Source of the DNA: CBDDDW01 sp965226805
GTDB taxonomy: Bacteria > Chloroflexota > Dehalococcoidia > Lucifugimonadales > JAGWBF01
Direction: 5' to 3'
DNA length: 64,000 bases
Assembly (NCBI GenBank): GCA_965226805.1
Contig: CBDDDW010000028.1
Location: 1 to 64,000 of the forward strand
The position numbers and the translations under genes were made by a program. The notes beneath the pieces were generated by a model. That model was not told the origin of the DNA and searched no databases. It saw only the letters and a list, made by a program, of their open reading frames with translations. Positions 1 through 10,665 of this stretch are shown here, in pieces. Each line of letters opens with the position of its first letter. Position 1 is the first letter of the stretch.

Positions 1-6
1 TCACCG

Positions 7-3000
7 GGTCTATCCCCGCGTGGGCGGGGGAACCGCCGCAGCCTCGCCTAGACCCTTGTGGTATTGGGGTCTATCCCCGCGTGGGCGGGGGAACCTCTCT
101 CTCTCCCGCTTACGCCTCCCTTTTCCCCGGTCTATCCCCGCGTGGGCGGGGGAACCGGTCAGCCCTGCTGGTATTGCCGGGTCCACAAAGGTCTATCCCC
201 GCGTGGGCGGGGGAACCGGATGACCGACCCCCAGACCGGAATCACCGTCACGTCTATCCCCGCGTGGGCGGGGGAACCGGCGTTGGTGCGCTTGATGTAT
301 CCCCAGCGCTCGGTCTATCCCCGCGTGGGCGGGGGAACCCCGAGCCGAAAGGAGTAAAAATGACGACCCTAGGGTCTATCCCGCGTGGGCGGGGGAACCG
401 TTGTATTTGGAATCGCCGTCTTCGATGCTCAGGGTCTATCCCCGCGTGGGCGGGGGAACCCACTAGTGGACTAGCGGGAGGCACTGATATAGGGGTCTAT
501 CCCCGCGTGGGCGGGGGAACCGTAATCTATGACCATGGTAGAATACCCACGGGGGGTCTATCCCCGCGTGGGCGGGGGAACCTTACTCCATCCTCTGCGT
601 TGATCTTCTTTAGACGGTCTATCCCCGCGTGGGCGGGGGAACCCTCAGCATCGTCGAGCTGGCCATGACGGGGATCGGTCTATCCCCGCGTGGGCGGGGG
701 AACCGGTATGGCGTATTCAGTCCAGGTGCCAGCCACGGGTCTATCCCCGCGTGGGCGGGGGAACCGTCAGCGTAGGGCATTGCTTCTAACCAATGCAGGG
801 TCTATCCCCGCGTGGGCGGGGGAACCCGGGCGGTAATACTCGCGTCAAGCGCCCCGTGGGGTCTATCCCCGCGTGGGCGGGGGAACCGGCAAACGCAACG
901 GCGGCAATGGCGGCGGTTCCGGTCTATCCCCGCGTGGGCGGGGGAACCTCTCGCGCAGGGGTAACTAGCTCGTGGCTAGCGGGTCTATCCCCGCGTGGGC
1001 GGGGGAACCGCCAGAGCCACTACGAACAGCAGACATGCTAAGGGTCTATCCCCGCGTGGGCGGGGGAACCTTTCACCTCCTGTGCCTACAATACCACGTT
1101 GTGGGTCTATCCCCGCGTGGGCGGGGGAACCGTAGTGCGGTTGACCCGAATCTCGAATAAGGCGGGTCTATCCCCGCGTGGGCGGGGGAACCTTCGCCAT
1201 CGCTACTACAGGTTCAACGATAGCCACGCTACGGTCTATCCCCGCGTGGGCGGGGGAACCTCGGCGGTAGCTGATTGCTAGCTCGAGCGCTGCGTACTGG
1301 GGTCTATCCCCGCGTGGGCGGGGGAACCCGGTTCGTCATCTACTGCGTCGGTTGATCCACGTGCTGGGTCTATCCCCGCGTGGGCGGGGGAACCTGCACT
1401 TACAGGAGCTCTAGCAATAGGGGCTGCGGTCTATCCCGCGTGGGCGGGGAACCGTCCCCCTTATCCGGTTGTTCCTGAGTCATCAGGGTCTATCCCCGCG
1501 TGGGCGGGGGAACCCGAAGTCATTGGTTGATGGCAGTAACGTGTAATGCCGAGCGGTCTATCCCCGCGTGGGCGGGGGAACCGTATATCACGGCAAGGGT
1601 GAATGGCTGAGGGTTTATCCCCGCGTGGGCGGGGAACCCGGATCTCCTATGCCTTTTCGCAGATCCCCGGGTCTATCCCCGCGTGGGCGGGGGAACCCTC
1701 GGCAATACCGTACGCCCTGTACGAGCAGGGGCCAGTGGGTCTATCCCCGCGTGGGCGGGGGAACCCCGTTCGCGGGCAACTGGAATGACCATCCATGAGT
1801 GTGGTCTATCCCCGCGTGGGCGGGGGAACCCGCGTGTGCGGGCCAGTCCGCAATACGCATGCCGCATGGCGGTCTATCCCCGCGTGGGCGGGGGAACCTG
1901 CCCCATTGTGTAAAGAGCCATTCCTCTACGTTGCTACGGTCTATCCCCGCGTGGGCGGGGGAACCGTAACCCATATGGTCCTAGCACGGGGGTAAACCTG
2001 GAAGGTCTATCCCCGCGTGGGCGGGGGAACCTCTGAGTGAACATCTAACGACGTCACTACGCTACGGTGGGTCTATCCCCGCGTGGGCGGGGGAACCGAA
2101 ACGCCGGTCTGAACCCTTGACGACTGGCAACGGAAGTCGGTCTATCCCCGCGTGGGCGGGGGAACCATTGCCAGTCATGGCACCGTGTGCGTCGGGGGAG
2201 ACCGGGTCTATCCCCGCGTGGGCGGGGGAACCATTGTACCAGATTGGCAGAGTTGTCTCCGTCCTCGATGGAACGGGTCTATCCCCGCGTGGGCGGGGGA
2301 ACCGCCTTTGAGAGGCGTCTTGATGCATCGCGCATTCCAAGGGTCTATCCCCGCGTGGGCGGGGGAACCGCCACCAGCGCTGTCACGTGCCTAGTGGACA
2401 GTCCGTACACGGTCTATCCCCGCGTGGGCGGGGGAACCTCCGATGATTGCCGGTTCTTACGGCGCCCGTGGAGCAGGTCTATCCCCGCGTGGGCGGGGGA
2501 ACCATTGCCAGAGCGGTGGCCATCCGACGTAGTGGAGTAGAAGCGGTCTATCCCCGCGTGGGCGGGGGAACCGTGCGTCCGAGATGCATCGCGCGTAGTG
2601 GAGTATGAAGGGTCTATCCCCGCGTGGGCGGGGGAACCCAATTGGCTGCCAGTCCGCAGCTGGCGCCCAATCCAAGGTCTATCCCCGCGTGGGCGGGGGA
2701 ACCCCGACCCCGAAGTGCTCTGCGAACCCTCCGCTTCGACGGGTCTATCCCCGCGTGGGCGGGGGAACCGTGGTCTCTGGTGGACCCCTGGGCTTCCGGT
2801 ATGAGCCACGCGGTCTATCCCCGCGTGGGCGGGGGAACCGTGCGCTTGATCAAGATGCGCGCTTGCGTCATTGGTGCCGGGTCTATCCCCGCGTGGGCGG
2901 GGGAACCGCCTGTGAGCCGACACGTCAAAGGGTTTCCGCACTCGGTCTATCCCCGCGTGGGCGGGGGAACCTGCCCCATGCGGTGGCCAGCGCCCTTCTA

Positions 3001-6000
3001 GCACGCGGTCTATCCCCGCGTGGGCGGGGGAACCCATCCGCATGAGCTAACTGGCGGGTTCACACGTCATGGGGTCTATCCCCGCGTGGGCGGGGGAACC
3101 TTTCCCAGTATCTCCACGCGGCATTTGCAGTGAGGTCTATCCCCGCGTGGGCGGGGGAACCGTCTCGAGAATACGCCATCCTGAACGTTCTCGGGGATGA
3201 CGGTCTATCCCCGCGTGGGCGGGGGAACCTATCACTCGTTGGGATCTTGACCCTTCGCATGGACAGGGGGTCTATCCCCGCGTGGGCGGGGGAACCGTGT
3301 TGCCGCGAGGATTCAACGGCGTCGCACCGGATGAACGGTCTATCCCCGCGTGGGCGGGGGAACCCAGAGCCCTCCTGCGGCATGGTGGTGCAAAAGTCAT
3401 CAACGGGTCTATCCCCGCGTGGGCGGGGGAACCCGTGCACAGCGGCCAGGAAGGCCGTACCGGTATGTCACCGGGTCTATCCCCGCGTGGGCGGGGGAAC
3501 CATCGCCTCCGTCAACCTATAGCCATAGCTGTTACGTGAAGGGTCTATCCCCGCGTGGGCGGGGGAACCTCGCTCAATGACACGTCGAATGGCCCTGGTC
3601 GAAGTTCGGTCTATCCCCGCGTGGGCGGGGGGAACCGATTCTACCCTTGAACGGGCACGACGAGGGGTCTATCCCCGCGTGCCAACGGTCTATCCCCGCG
3701 TGGGCGGGGGAACCGAGCGCACATAACCAGCATGGCGGGGAACCCTGATCCGATACCCGGCTGTTCGGTCTATCCCCGCGTGGGCGGGGGAACCTCAGCC
3801 AGCCTGCCACGCCTCGTCGAGGCCTCACGGGTCTATCCCCGCGTGGGCGGGGGAACCTCAAGCGGACTGTATTCGGAGGGAACATCACGGTACTCCCGGT
3901 CTATCCCCGCGTGGGCGGGGGAACCCGCCCCCTCTGGTATTACCATGGAGCATCCCCGCTCGGGGGTGGTACTAATGGCTGGTATCGGTCTATCCCCGCG
4001 TGGGCGGGGGAACCTCTCAAGGGCGGTACAGGCTGCCAATCCGACGACCTGGAGGGTCTATCCCCGCGTGGGCGGGGGAACCTGACCATGACGTGAGAGC
4101 TGGGTCAAATGTCCAGAGAATCGGGTCTATCCCCGCGTGGGCGGGGGAACCCCTAGATCACAGCAAGTTCCTGCTCTAGGCGTCTATGGCGGGTCTATCC
4201 CCGCGTGGGCGGGGGAACCGTTCCTCGTTGGCCCGATCGCGATGGTGCTCCGATGGGTCTATCCCCGCGTGGGCGGGGGAACCGTCCATGCCTGGCATGT
4301 GCTCGTACCGAATCGGGTCTATCCCCGCGTGGGCGGGGGAACCGTACGCCACGAGGCGACCTGGGAGTGAGTCGCCATTGCACGGTCTATCCCCGCGTGG
4401 GCGGGGGAACCATGACGATGCTGTCATCCCTGCCATGGTGCTACGGGTCTATCCCCGCGTGGGCGGGGGAACCGCAGCTTCGGCGTCGGCTCAATGCAAG
4501 CCGATCTCGATCGGTCTATCCCCGCGTGGGCGGGGGAACCTCCTGCAACTATTGGACCGCGGATGGCCTCTGGGTCTATCCCCGCGTGGGCGGGGGAACC
4601 TTAGTGACTACCGCACGCCAGCTACTGGCTCCCCGGTGGAGGGGTCTATCCCCGCGTGGGCGGGGGAACCTGCAAGATGACCCGCCCAGCTAACTGGCGA
4701 AGTCAGCTCATGGGGTCTATCCCCGCGTGGGCGGGGGAACCGATCGAAGGCTGGCCATCTGCTCCGCCCGGTACCAGTCGGTCTATCCCCGCGTGGGCGG
4801 GGGAACCCCGTCCAAGTGCCTAGCAGTGTGGCCGATAGTCTGCGGTCTATCCCCGCGTGGGCGGGGGAACCCGTGGATGCCGCTCGTTGCCCACCGACAC
4901 TAATCTGTTTCCCATGGCGGTCTATCCCCGCGTGGGCGGGGGAACCTGGCTGCCAGTATGGATTACGCAGCGATGCTTGCCGGTCTATCCCCGCGTGGGC
5001 GGGGGAACCTCGTCGGTCCCAGGCTGACCAGCCCTAACGTCATTAGTGGGTCTATCCCCGCGTGGGCGGGGGAACCCATGATGGAGCAGCACCGGCGGCC
5101 CACTCCGACATGAAGGGTCTATCCCCGCGTGGGCGGGGGAACCTTCCAGCATAGATACGCCCACGATAGGAACGCGGTCTATCCCCGCGTGGGCGGGGGA
5201 ACCATTGCCAGGATTCGTCGGCGACCAATTGTACCAGGGTCTATCCCCGCGTGGGCGGGGGAACCGTCCAATGGGAATCTGGAACCGGGTCTATCCCCGC
5301 GTGGGCGGGGGAACCTGGCTGGCGACTACACCATATAGCTTCCGATGCATGGGTCTATCCCCGCGTGGGCGGGGGAACCCAGGGTATCCGCCGACGAGCC
5401 CAGGATGCCGCCAAGATGCGGTCTATCCCCGCGTGGGCGGGGGAACCCCCATGGGTAATCTGATCACGGAGCGTCGAGGACGGGTCTATCCCCGCGTGGG
5501 CGGGGGAACCGATGGCGCTCGGCCCATACGTATAGTCCCATGCGGGAGAAGGGTCTATCCCCGCGTGGGCGGGGGAACCCCCTGCCGTATACTGGATCCG
5601 GTTCCTATACAGGCCTACCGGGTCTATCCCCGCGTGGGCGGGGGAACCTCGAGCTTCCAGTAGCCTTGCGCTTCAATGCGGCGTGTGGGGTCTATCCCCG
5701 CGTGGGCGGGGGAACCGTAAGCGATGCCGCACTACCCACGTGCGTCTTTGCACCGTGCAAGGGTCTATCCCCGCGTGGGCGGGGGAACCCCTGTCTGCCA
5801 TGGAACCTGCGGCGGTAACCTAGTAACGGTCTATCCCCGCGTGGGCGGGGGAACCGTGTTAAGTCAAACGCCGAATCGCAAGTCTGCGGGTCTATCCCCG
5901 CGTGGGCGGGGGAACCTTGCCAGTCCGGGACCTGACCCAGCTCATGGGGTCTATCCCCGCGTGGGCGGGGGAACCCGACGTACTAGCCGCCATAGCCAGG

Positions 6001-8425
6001 TCTCGAATCGGGTCTATCCCCGCGTGGGCGGGGGAACCCCGATGCACCTAGTGCGTCTCTGATTGCAGATGTCAACGGGGGTCTATCCCCGCGTGGGCGG
6101 GGGAACCGCGTCTCCAGAGTGGATGGACATGCCGCCGCATATCGGAGCGGGTCTATCCCCGCGTGGGCGGGGGAACCTCTGGAAGACGGCCGAAGCCTAT
6201 GACCAGACAAGCGAGGGGTCTATCCCCGCGTGGGCGGGGGAACCGGTCTGGAAGGGCCGGTATAGGCATTGGTGGCGAAAGGGTCTATCCCCGCGTGGGC
6301 GGGGGAACCAGTATCTGACGCGGCTAGGTCGTACATATTTACACAACGGTCTATCCCCGCGTGGGCGGGGGAACCTTCGCAATGCGTGAGAACGTACATG
6401 GAGAGCCGTGAACGGTCTATCCCCGCGTGGGCGGGGGAACCTCCATCCTCTCTCTTGTGACGGTGGGCAACAATCGGTCTATCCCCGCGTGGGCGGGGGA
6501 ACCATTGCGACGCAGCTCGTGCCTGTCCCTCGGAGCGGTCTATCCCCGCGTGGGCGGGGGAACCGCCAACCACCGCGCAATGCCGTGCGGGCCTATGGAC
6601 GCGGTCTATCCCCGCGTGGGCGGGGGAACCGCAGCTCCTGGCGACGCCGCTTCCTGCGTCCGAGGGTCTATCCCCGCGTGGGCGGGGGAACCTTACCTGC
6701 GATGCCCCATGCGATACTGACGTCAAGCATCGGGTCTATCCCCGCGTGGGCGGGGGAACCGAATGCCTTTCTGACAGCCTGCGAATGGTGCATGACAGTC
6801 GGGTCTATCCCCGCGTGGGCGGGGGAACCCCGAAGGCTGTGACCGTGTCTGCCAAGGTCCACTAGGGTCTATCCCCGCGTGGGCGGGGGAACCCCGAAGG
6901 ATGCCAATCACCTAGCGTCGGATCCTGGGTCTATCCCCGCGTGGGCGGGGGAACCTACATTGGCCTTGCGAAGTAGGGATTCGCTACGGTCTATCCCCGC
7001 GTGGGCGGGGGAACCTTCGTCCATGGACTGCCGATCAGTAATTCCGGGTCTATCCCCGCGTGGGCGGGGGAACCGCTGGGCTATCGTGCCGGACGGGGGA
7101 ACGTCACGTCATTCATGGGTAGCGCCGCGGTCTATCCCCGCGTGGGCGGGGGAACCCTCACGGAAGCGTTGCAGGGGTCTATCCCCGCGTGGGCGGGGGA
7201 ACCCGATGAGGCGCCGGGGTCTAATTACTCCGACATGTTAATGCCATGGGACGGTCTATCCCCGCGTGGGCGGGGGAACCGATCGATCCCCAAGCCTTCA
7301 TCGGTGGCCGGCCCGGTCTATCCCCGCGTGGGCGGGGGAACCCATATCACTGGTCAAGCTGGAACCGGAGCCAGTTCGGACCCGGGTCTATCCCCGCGTG
7401 GGCGGGGGAACCGCTCTCCCCACGGCGGCTGGATGTTGTCACGAGGGTCTATCCCCGCGTGGGCGGGGGAACCGCTAGTGAACGTGCTAATCAACGCTAT
7501 CGGCCGCCGGTCTATCCCCGCGTGGGCAGCAATATGCGATTGGCCAAGGGGTCTATCCCCGCGTGGGCGGGGGAACCCTTCGGCGGCGGCTTGCGCGGTA
7601 GGATAACGCCGCCGGTCTATCCCCGCGTGGGCGGGGGAACCGTCAACAGCGTCCGACGTCGAAGTAAGCTTCGGTCTATCCCCGCGTGGGCGGGGGAACC
7701 GGACGCCGTCGGGTAACAGGATATGTCCAGAAGCGGGTCTATCCCCGCGTGGGCGGGGGAACCCCATCGATGCCTGGAGGCAACGGTCCTTGCCTCTAGG
7801 ATGGGTCTATCCCCGCGTGGGCGGGGGAACCTGGGATAATCCCTCCTGAGGGCTAATGGACCCCATGCCGGACCGGTCTATCCCCGCGTGGGCGGGGGAA
7901 CCCTACACAATCGAGCTTGACCGTCAGCAGGCATCATTGGCGCCACGGTCTATCCCCGCGTGGGCGGGGGAACCCTTGAGCCTGTCCCCATGAAGACAAC
8001 ATGTTTGCCCGGTCTATCCCCGCGTGGGCGGGGGAACCCTTATGTCCAGCTGGGTCACTGGGAGAGCCCTAGCGGTCTATCCCCGCGTGGGCGGGGGAAC
8101 CCCTCCAAATGGCCGCCCAATGCTTCGGTAAGGGGTCTATCCCCGCGTGGGCGGGGGAACCGTGACGGCCATCTGGTGGTGCCTGTCGTGGGTACGGGTC
8201 TATCCCCGCGTGGGCGGGGGAACCGGGTCAGCGGGCTCTGGCGAGTCTCGGCCGGTCAGGGTCTATCCCCGCGTGGGCGGGGGAACCGCCGCGGCTGGAT
8301 CCTCCAGTCAGTATGGGTCTATCCCCGCGTGGGCGGGGGAACCCCTATCACTCGGAAGCCAGGCTGAGGGCCTATCGTTCAATCACCGTCACGGCAGGGT
8401 CTATCCCCGCGTGGGCGGGGGAACC
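7..8425 (-). CRISPR. Type I-E CRISPR array, 131 repeat copies counted
   Basis: A 28-bp repeat (plus strand: first half GGTCTATCCCCGCG, second half TGGGCGGGGGAACC) recurs from 7 to 8425. I counted 131 starts by eye. The minus-strand form, with a CCCCGC/GCGGGG hairpin and an ATAGACC 3' end, matches the I-E repeat family, so pre-crRNA is read on the minus strand from a leader beside cas2. The left edge of the window cuts close to a repeat, so the array may continue beyond it. Repeats are nearly identical. Exceptions are small indels at 373, 1428, 1612 and 3608, and truncated copies at 3666 and 7509. The first 19 inter-repeat stretches are 33 nt; later ones vary from about 19 to 61 nt, mostly 30-43. 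Spacers are almost all distinct. Their sources cannot be named without a database search. Confidence 0.98.
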
Positions 8426-8470
8426 CCCATTTCGAGAATATCAGCGGGGTCTAATTATCTCTCTAGATGG
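8426..8470 (-). promoter_or_regulatory. CRISPR leader, only 45 bp outside cas2
   Basis: This stretch lies between the stop codon of cas2 and the first repeat, which is the canonical leader position. It is AT-richer than its surroundings and contains a GATAAT box on the minus strand, but I see no convincing -35 element. Since 45 bp is short for a leader, part of the promoter or any IHF-like site probably lies inside the 3' end of cas2. The leader function is inferred from position. Confidence 0.6.
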
Positions 8471-8758
8471 TTAATGATATTTGACCAGATAAACCCCGTC
8501 GGCGTCCACTATCTCCTTCGGCGATTCTCCCAGCGTTCTTATCTCTTGCCCGCTCACCGCCCCCGGGTCCCGCCACGTCATCACTATCGACCCCTGTCCA
8601 AGCTGGTAGTACCATTCGGACAGGACCTCCCAAATCCGCTCCCGAATGCCGCTGGTCATGTTGGGCGAGGTGTATACTCCCGGTGCGATCTCCAACATGG
8701 CCGAAGCCAGGAATCCACGGTATCGCCCCTCTACGTTTATCGTCACTATCACCGTCAC
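8471..8758 (-). CDS. cas2: Cas2 (type I-E integration subunit)
   Basis: This is a 95-residue Cas2e. With Cas1 it forms the integrase complex that inserts new spacers at the leader-repeat junction. The N-terminus MTVIVTINVEGRYRGFLAS and the segment containing APGVYTSP are typical of the I-E Cas2 (CasB/ygbF-like) branch. There is no C-terminal DnaQ fusion, which some I-E systems have. Translation starts at GTG and overlaps the cas1 stop by four bases (GTGA), so the two are translationally coupled. The leader and array follow directly. Confidence 0.93.
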   Translation of the reverse strand: MTVIVTINVEGRYRGFLASAMLEIAPGVYTSPNMTSGIRERIWEVLSEWYYQLGQGSIVMTWRDPGAVSGQEIRTLGESPKEIVDADGVYLVKYH

Positions 8759-9778
8759 GGCGCATCTCCTTGTCCCTGACTTGCTTCTCCCCCGCTGCCC
8801 TGGTAAGTTCCCTCCTCGACTGCTGCTTGGTAAATGTCCGCTTCATCCAGGTCCCGGGCTGCCTGCCAGTCGCCGGCCGGTCCATCGGGACCCATCTCCA
8901 GCGGTGGCACGTCCTGAAATAGCGTCTTGATGCGGTCAATCATCTTCGAGATTACCCGCTCCTTCCGCAGTATATCCCCCGTGGTTCTGCGGGTGTGCCG
9001 CTCTATGTCAAGGTGGGGTTGGTCCATGACCGCCCTGGCCGATTGGAACGCCGCGGGCAGCAGGATGGTGTCCCGGAACAGGTCGGCGATGTCCAGGGGG
9101 AAGGCTTCCCCGCTGTGCTCGTGGATGAATCCCAGTTGGGGAATGGCGCCGATGGCCGTGACCGCCACCACCGCCGCTGACGTTACGGCCACCGAGGCGT
9201 GGTTGATAGCCTGGTTGGGCAGGTCCGCCCACAGGGGGTCGGTGCGGTCGTAACTCCGCCGCCGCCAGTTGATGCCGTACCGTTGGGCGACCAGGCGGTA
9301 GGTCTGCCTCATGCGGGCCCCTTCCACGCCCCGCAGCGCCGAAATGTCCTGCTGGGGTAGCACCTCGCCCAACCGCAAAGCGTACATCTTGCGGGCAATG
9401 GTGATGCGGCCCCCGGCCGGGTCCGCCCACGCCCGCATCTGCCGCCGCGCCACGTCCGAAGTGTCGGGCATCAGCGGTGGGGCGGTGTAACAGCGGACCC
9501 CATCCTCGCCCACGGCGACCAATGCCGTGCCGTGGCGGGCCATCAGCCGCAGGGCGTCGTGGCTCACCGTCGAGCCGGGCCCCAGCAATATCATTGATAG
9601 AGACTGAAAAGGGATGCCGTATTCCCCGCTCTCCAACGCGGTACCGTCGCCTGGCGGCCCCTGGCGTTCAAACCGGAGGGTGCCATCGCGCACGGTAAGC
9701 GCTCCCCGGGCACAGCAGGCCGTGCCGGTCGGCGTGGGGAATTCTGGCTGTTTCCAGTCCGAGGCGTCCCCTCAACAT
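8755..9778 (-). CDS. cas1: Cas1 (type I-E integrase), apparent N-terminal frameshift
   Basis: Cas1e catalyses spacer integration. The main frame (8755-9693, from GTG) carries the conserved body, including LLGPGSTVSHDALRL, AVGEDGVRCY, the GVEGARMRQTYR segment and IHEHSGEAFPLDIADLFRD with its metal-binding residues. The expected N-terminus, MLRGRLGLETARIPHADRHG, lies in a different frame starting at ATG 9778, behind a good Shine-Dalgarno (AAGGAAGAG). The frames separate near 9705-9712, where HGLLC should continue into ARGALTVRDGTLRF. A loss of about 5 bp, or two bases net, would explain this. Either cas1 is mutated, it is expressed from GTG 9693 as a truncated protein, or the sequence has an error here. 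It lies 117 bp downstream of cas6e and overlaps cas2. Confidence 0.85.
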
Positions 9779-9804
9779 TGTTCTCTTCCTTTCGCTTGTT
9801 TTCC

Positions 9805-9841
9805 GCCAGCCCCGGCCGGACCCCTTGTGGCCGGGGCTGGC
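9805..9841. other. Perfect 13-bp inverted repeat between cas6e and cas1
   Basis: The arms are GCCAGCCCCGGCC (9805-9817) and its exact complement (9829-9841), around an 11-nt loop. It lies in the only sizeable gap inside the Cascade-adaptation gene run. There is no U-tract in either direction, so it is not a textbook intrinsic terminator. It could attenuate read-through into cas1-cas2 or act as an mRNA-processing or stability hairpin. Confidence 0.6.
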
Positions 9842-9894
9842 AACGCATACGGGTATTTTCGGTTGTTAAGGTGCTTGACCCCAACACCCGCGGA

Positions 9895-10665
9895 TCATGG
9901 TCCGGTGGGTTTGCCCGGTGGCCGGAGCAGCAGCATCCCGTAGCCGTAGGACCGGTGCCGGCCCACTCCCCTGGCCAGCAGCTGGGCGAAAGCATCCGGG
10001 TCGGTTATGGTGAGGACGCCGCGCATCACCACGTCCGGCCCCTCGACATAGCGAGAATGCAATTTGCGAATCGACCGGGTACGCTGGAAGGACACCAGCT
10101 TGGTCCGGGACAATTCCAAGCTGACCCCTTGATTGCCGTTGAGCTTGCCGGACAGCCAATCGGCGTAAACTTCCTCCCGGCTGTGGGGCATTTCTCTTGG
10201 GGGAAACGTTTCGGCCTTGACCTGAAAAACATCCTGCTCGGAGCCGGGCCGGGCAGACCCGCCGGATTTCCTGAGCACCGGGCGGACCCGCAGCTCGAAG
10301 CCCAAACGCTTCCCGGATTGCCATTCTGACGGCATCGGCTTGCTGTCTATGCTCGACGGCGGCAGCGCCCGCAACTGCTGCGGGTCGGCGAAGGTGTGGG
10401 CCGCATCCCGCAAGCCGTCGGCCAGCGCCCGCCCGTAGCCGTACAGGCACCCTCGGCTGCCGGCCCGAGGGGCAATCAGGCGAAATGGTTTCGGCGCCAG
10501 TTCGCCGAAAGTCTCTTTGAGCAGGCAGTGCATCGCGTGGTCCGGGTCTTGCAAACGCCGCAGGCCCGCCCATCGGTGAAACTCCTGCACGTTGACTTCG
10601 GCGCGCAGCATTTGCAGCGGGGCCGGCGTCGTGGTGTCGGATTGAGGTAAAACGTCGGTCATCAT
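9895..10665 (-). CDS. cas6e: Cas6e, pre-crRNA endoribonuclease
   Basis: A 256-residue Cas6e (CasE/Cse3) that cleaves the repeat hairpin of pre-crRNA and stays bound to the crRNA 3' end in Cascade. The C-terminal glycine-rich loop GVGRHRSYGYGMLLL is the family hallmark (RNA-binding G-loop), and the N-terminal half has a ferredoxin-like pattern with a His-containing segment (DPDHAMHCLL). The ATGATG start overlaps the cas5e stop (ATGA) behind a GGAGGG Shine-Dalgarno, so I place the start at 10665. Confidence 0.92.
   Translation of the reverse strand: MMTDVLPQSDTTTPAPLQMLRAEVNVQEFHRWAGLRRLQDPDHAMHCLLKETFGELAPKPFRLIAPRAGSRGCLYGYGRALADGLRDAAHTFADPQQLRALPPSSIDSKPMPSEWQSGKRLGFELRVRPVLRKSGGSARPGSEQDVFQVKAETFPPREMPHSREEVYADWLSGKLNGNQGVSLELSRTKLVSFQRTRSIRKLHSRYVEGPDVVMRGVLTITDPDAFAQLLARGVGRHRSYGYGMLLLRPPGKPTGP

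Noticed and set aside
2167..5216. Three spacers beginning ATTGCCAG and others sharing 10-12-mers (for example GATGCATCGCGC)
   Set aside because: Shared words are short and the rest of the spacers differ; with about 130 spacers such coincidences are expected. A protospacer search would be needed to claim common targets.
7075..7128. Possible degenerate repeat inside a 54-nt spacer (GGGCTATC ... GACGGGGGAACG)
   Set aside because: Spacing to neighbours would leave a spacer of about 4 nt and the match needs several gaps; treated as a long spacer.
20..8367. Many short open frames through the CRISPR array rich in SIPAWAGEP, LSPRGRGN or VYPRVGGGT
   Set aside because: These are translations of the GC-rich repeat in three frames, not proteins.
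9613..9620. Seed match (GATGCCGT, preceded by AGG) of the second mini-CRISPR guide inside cas1
   Set aside because: Only eight matching bases with no further complementarity; similar GATGCCGT strings occur elsewhere in cas coding sequence (for example near 12975), so chance is sufficient.
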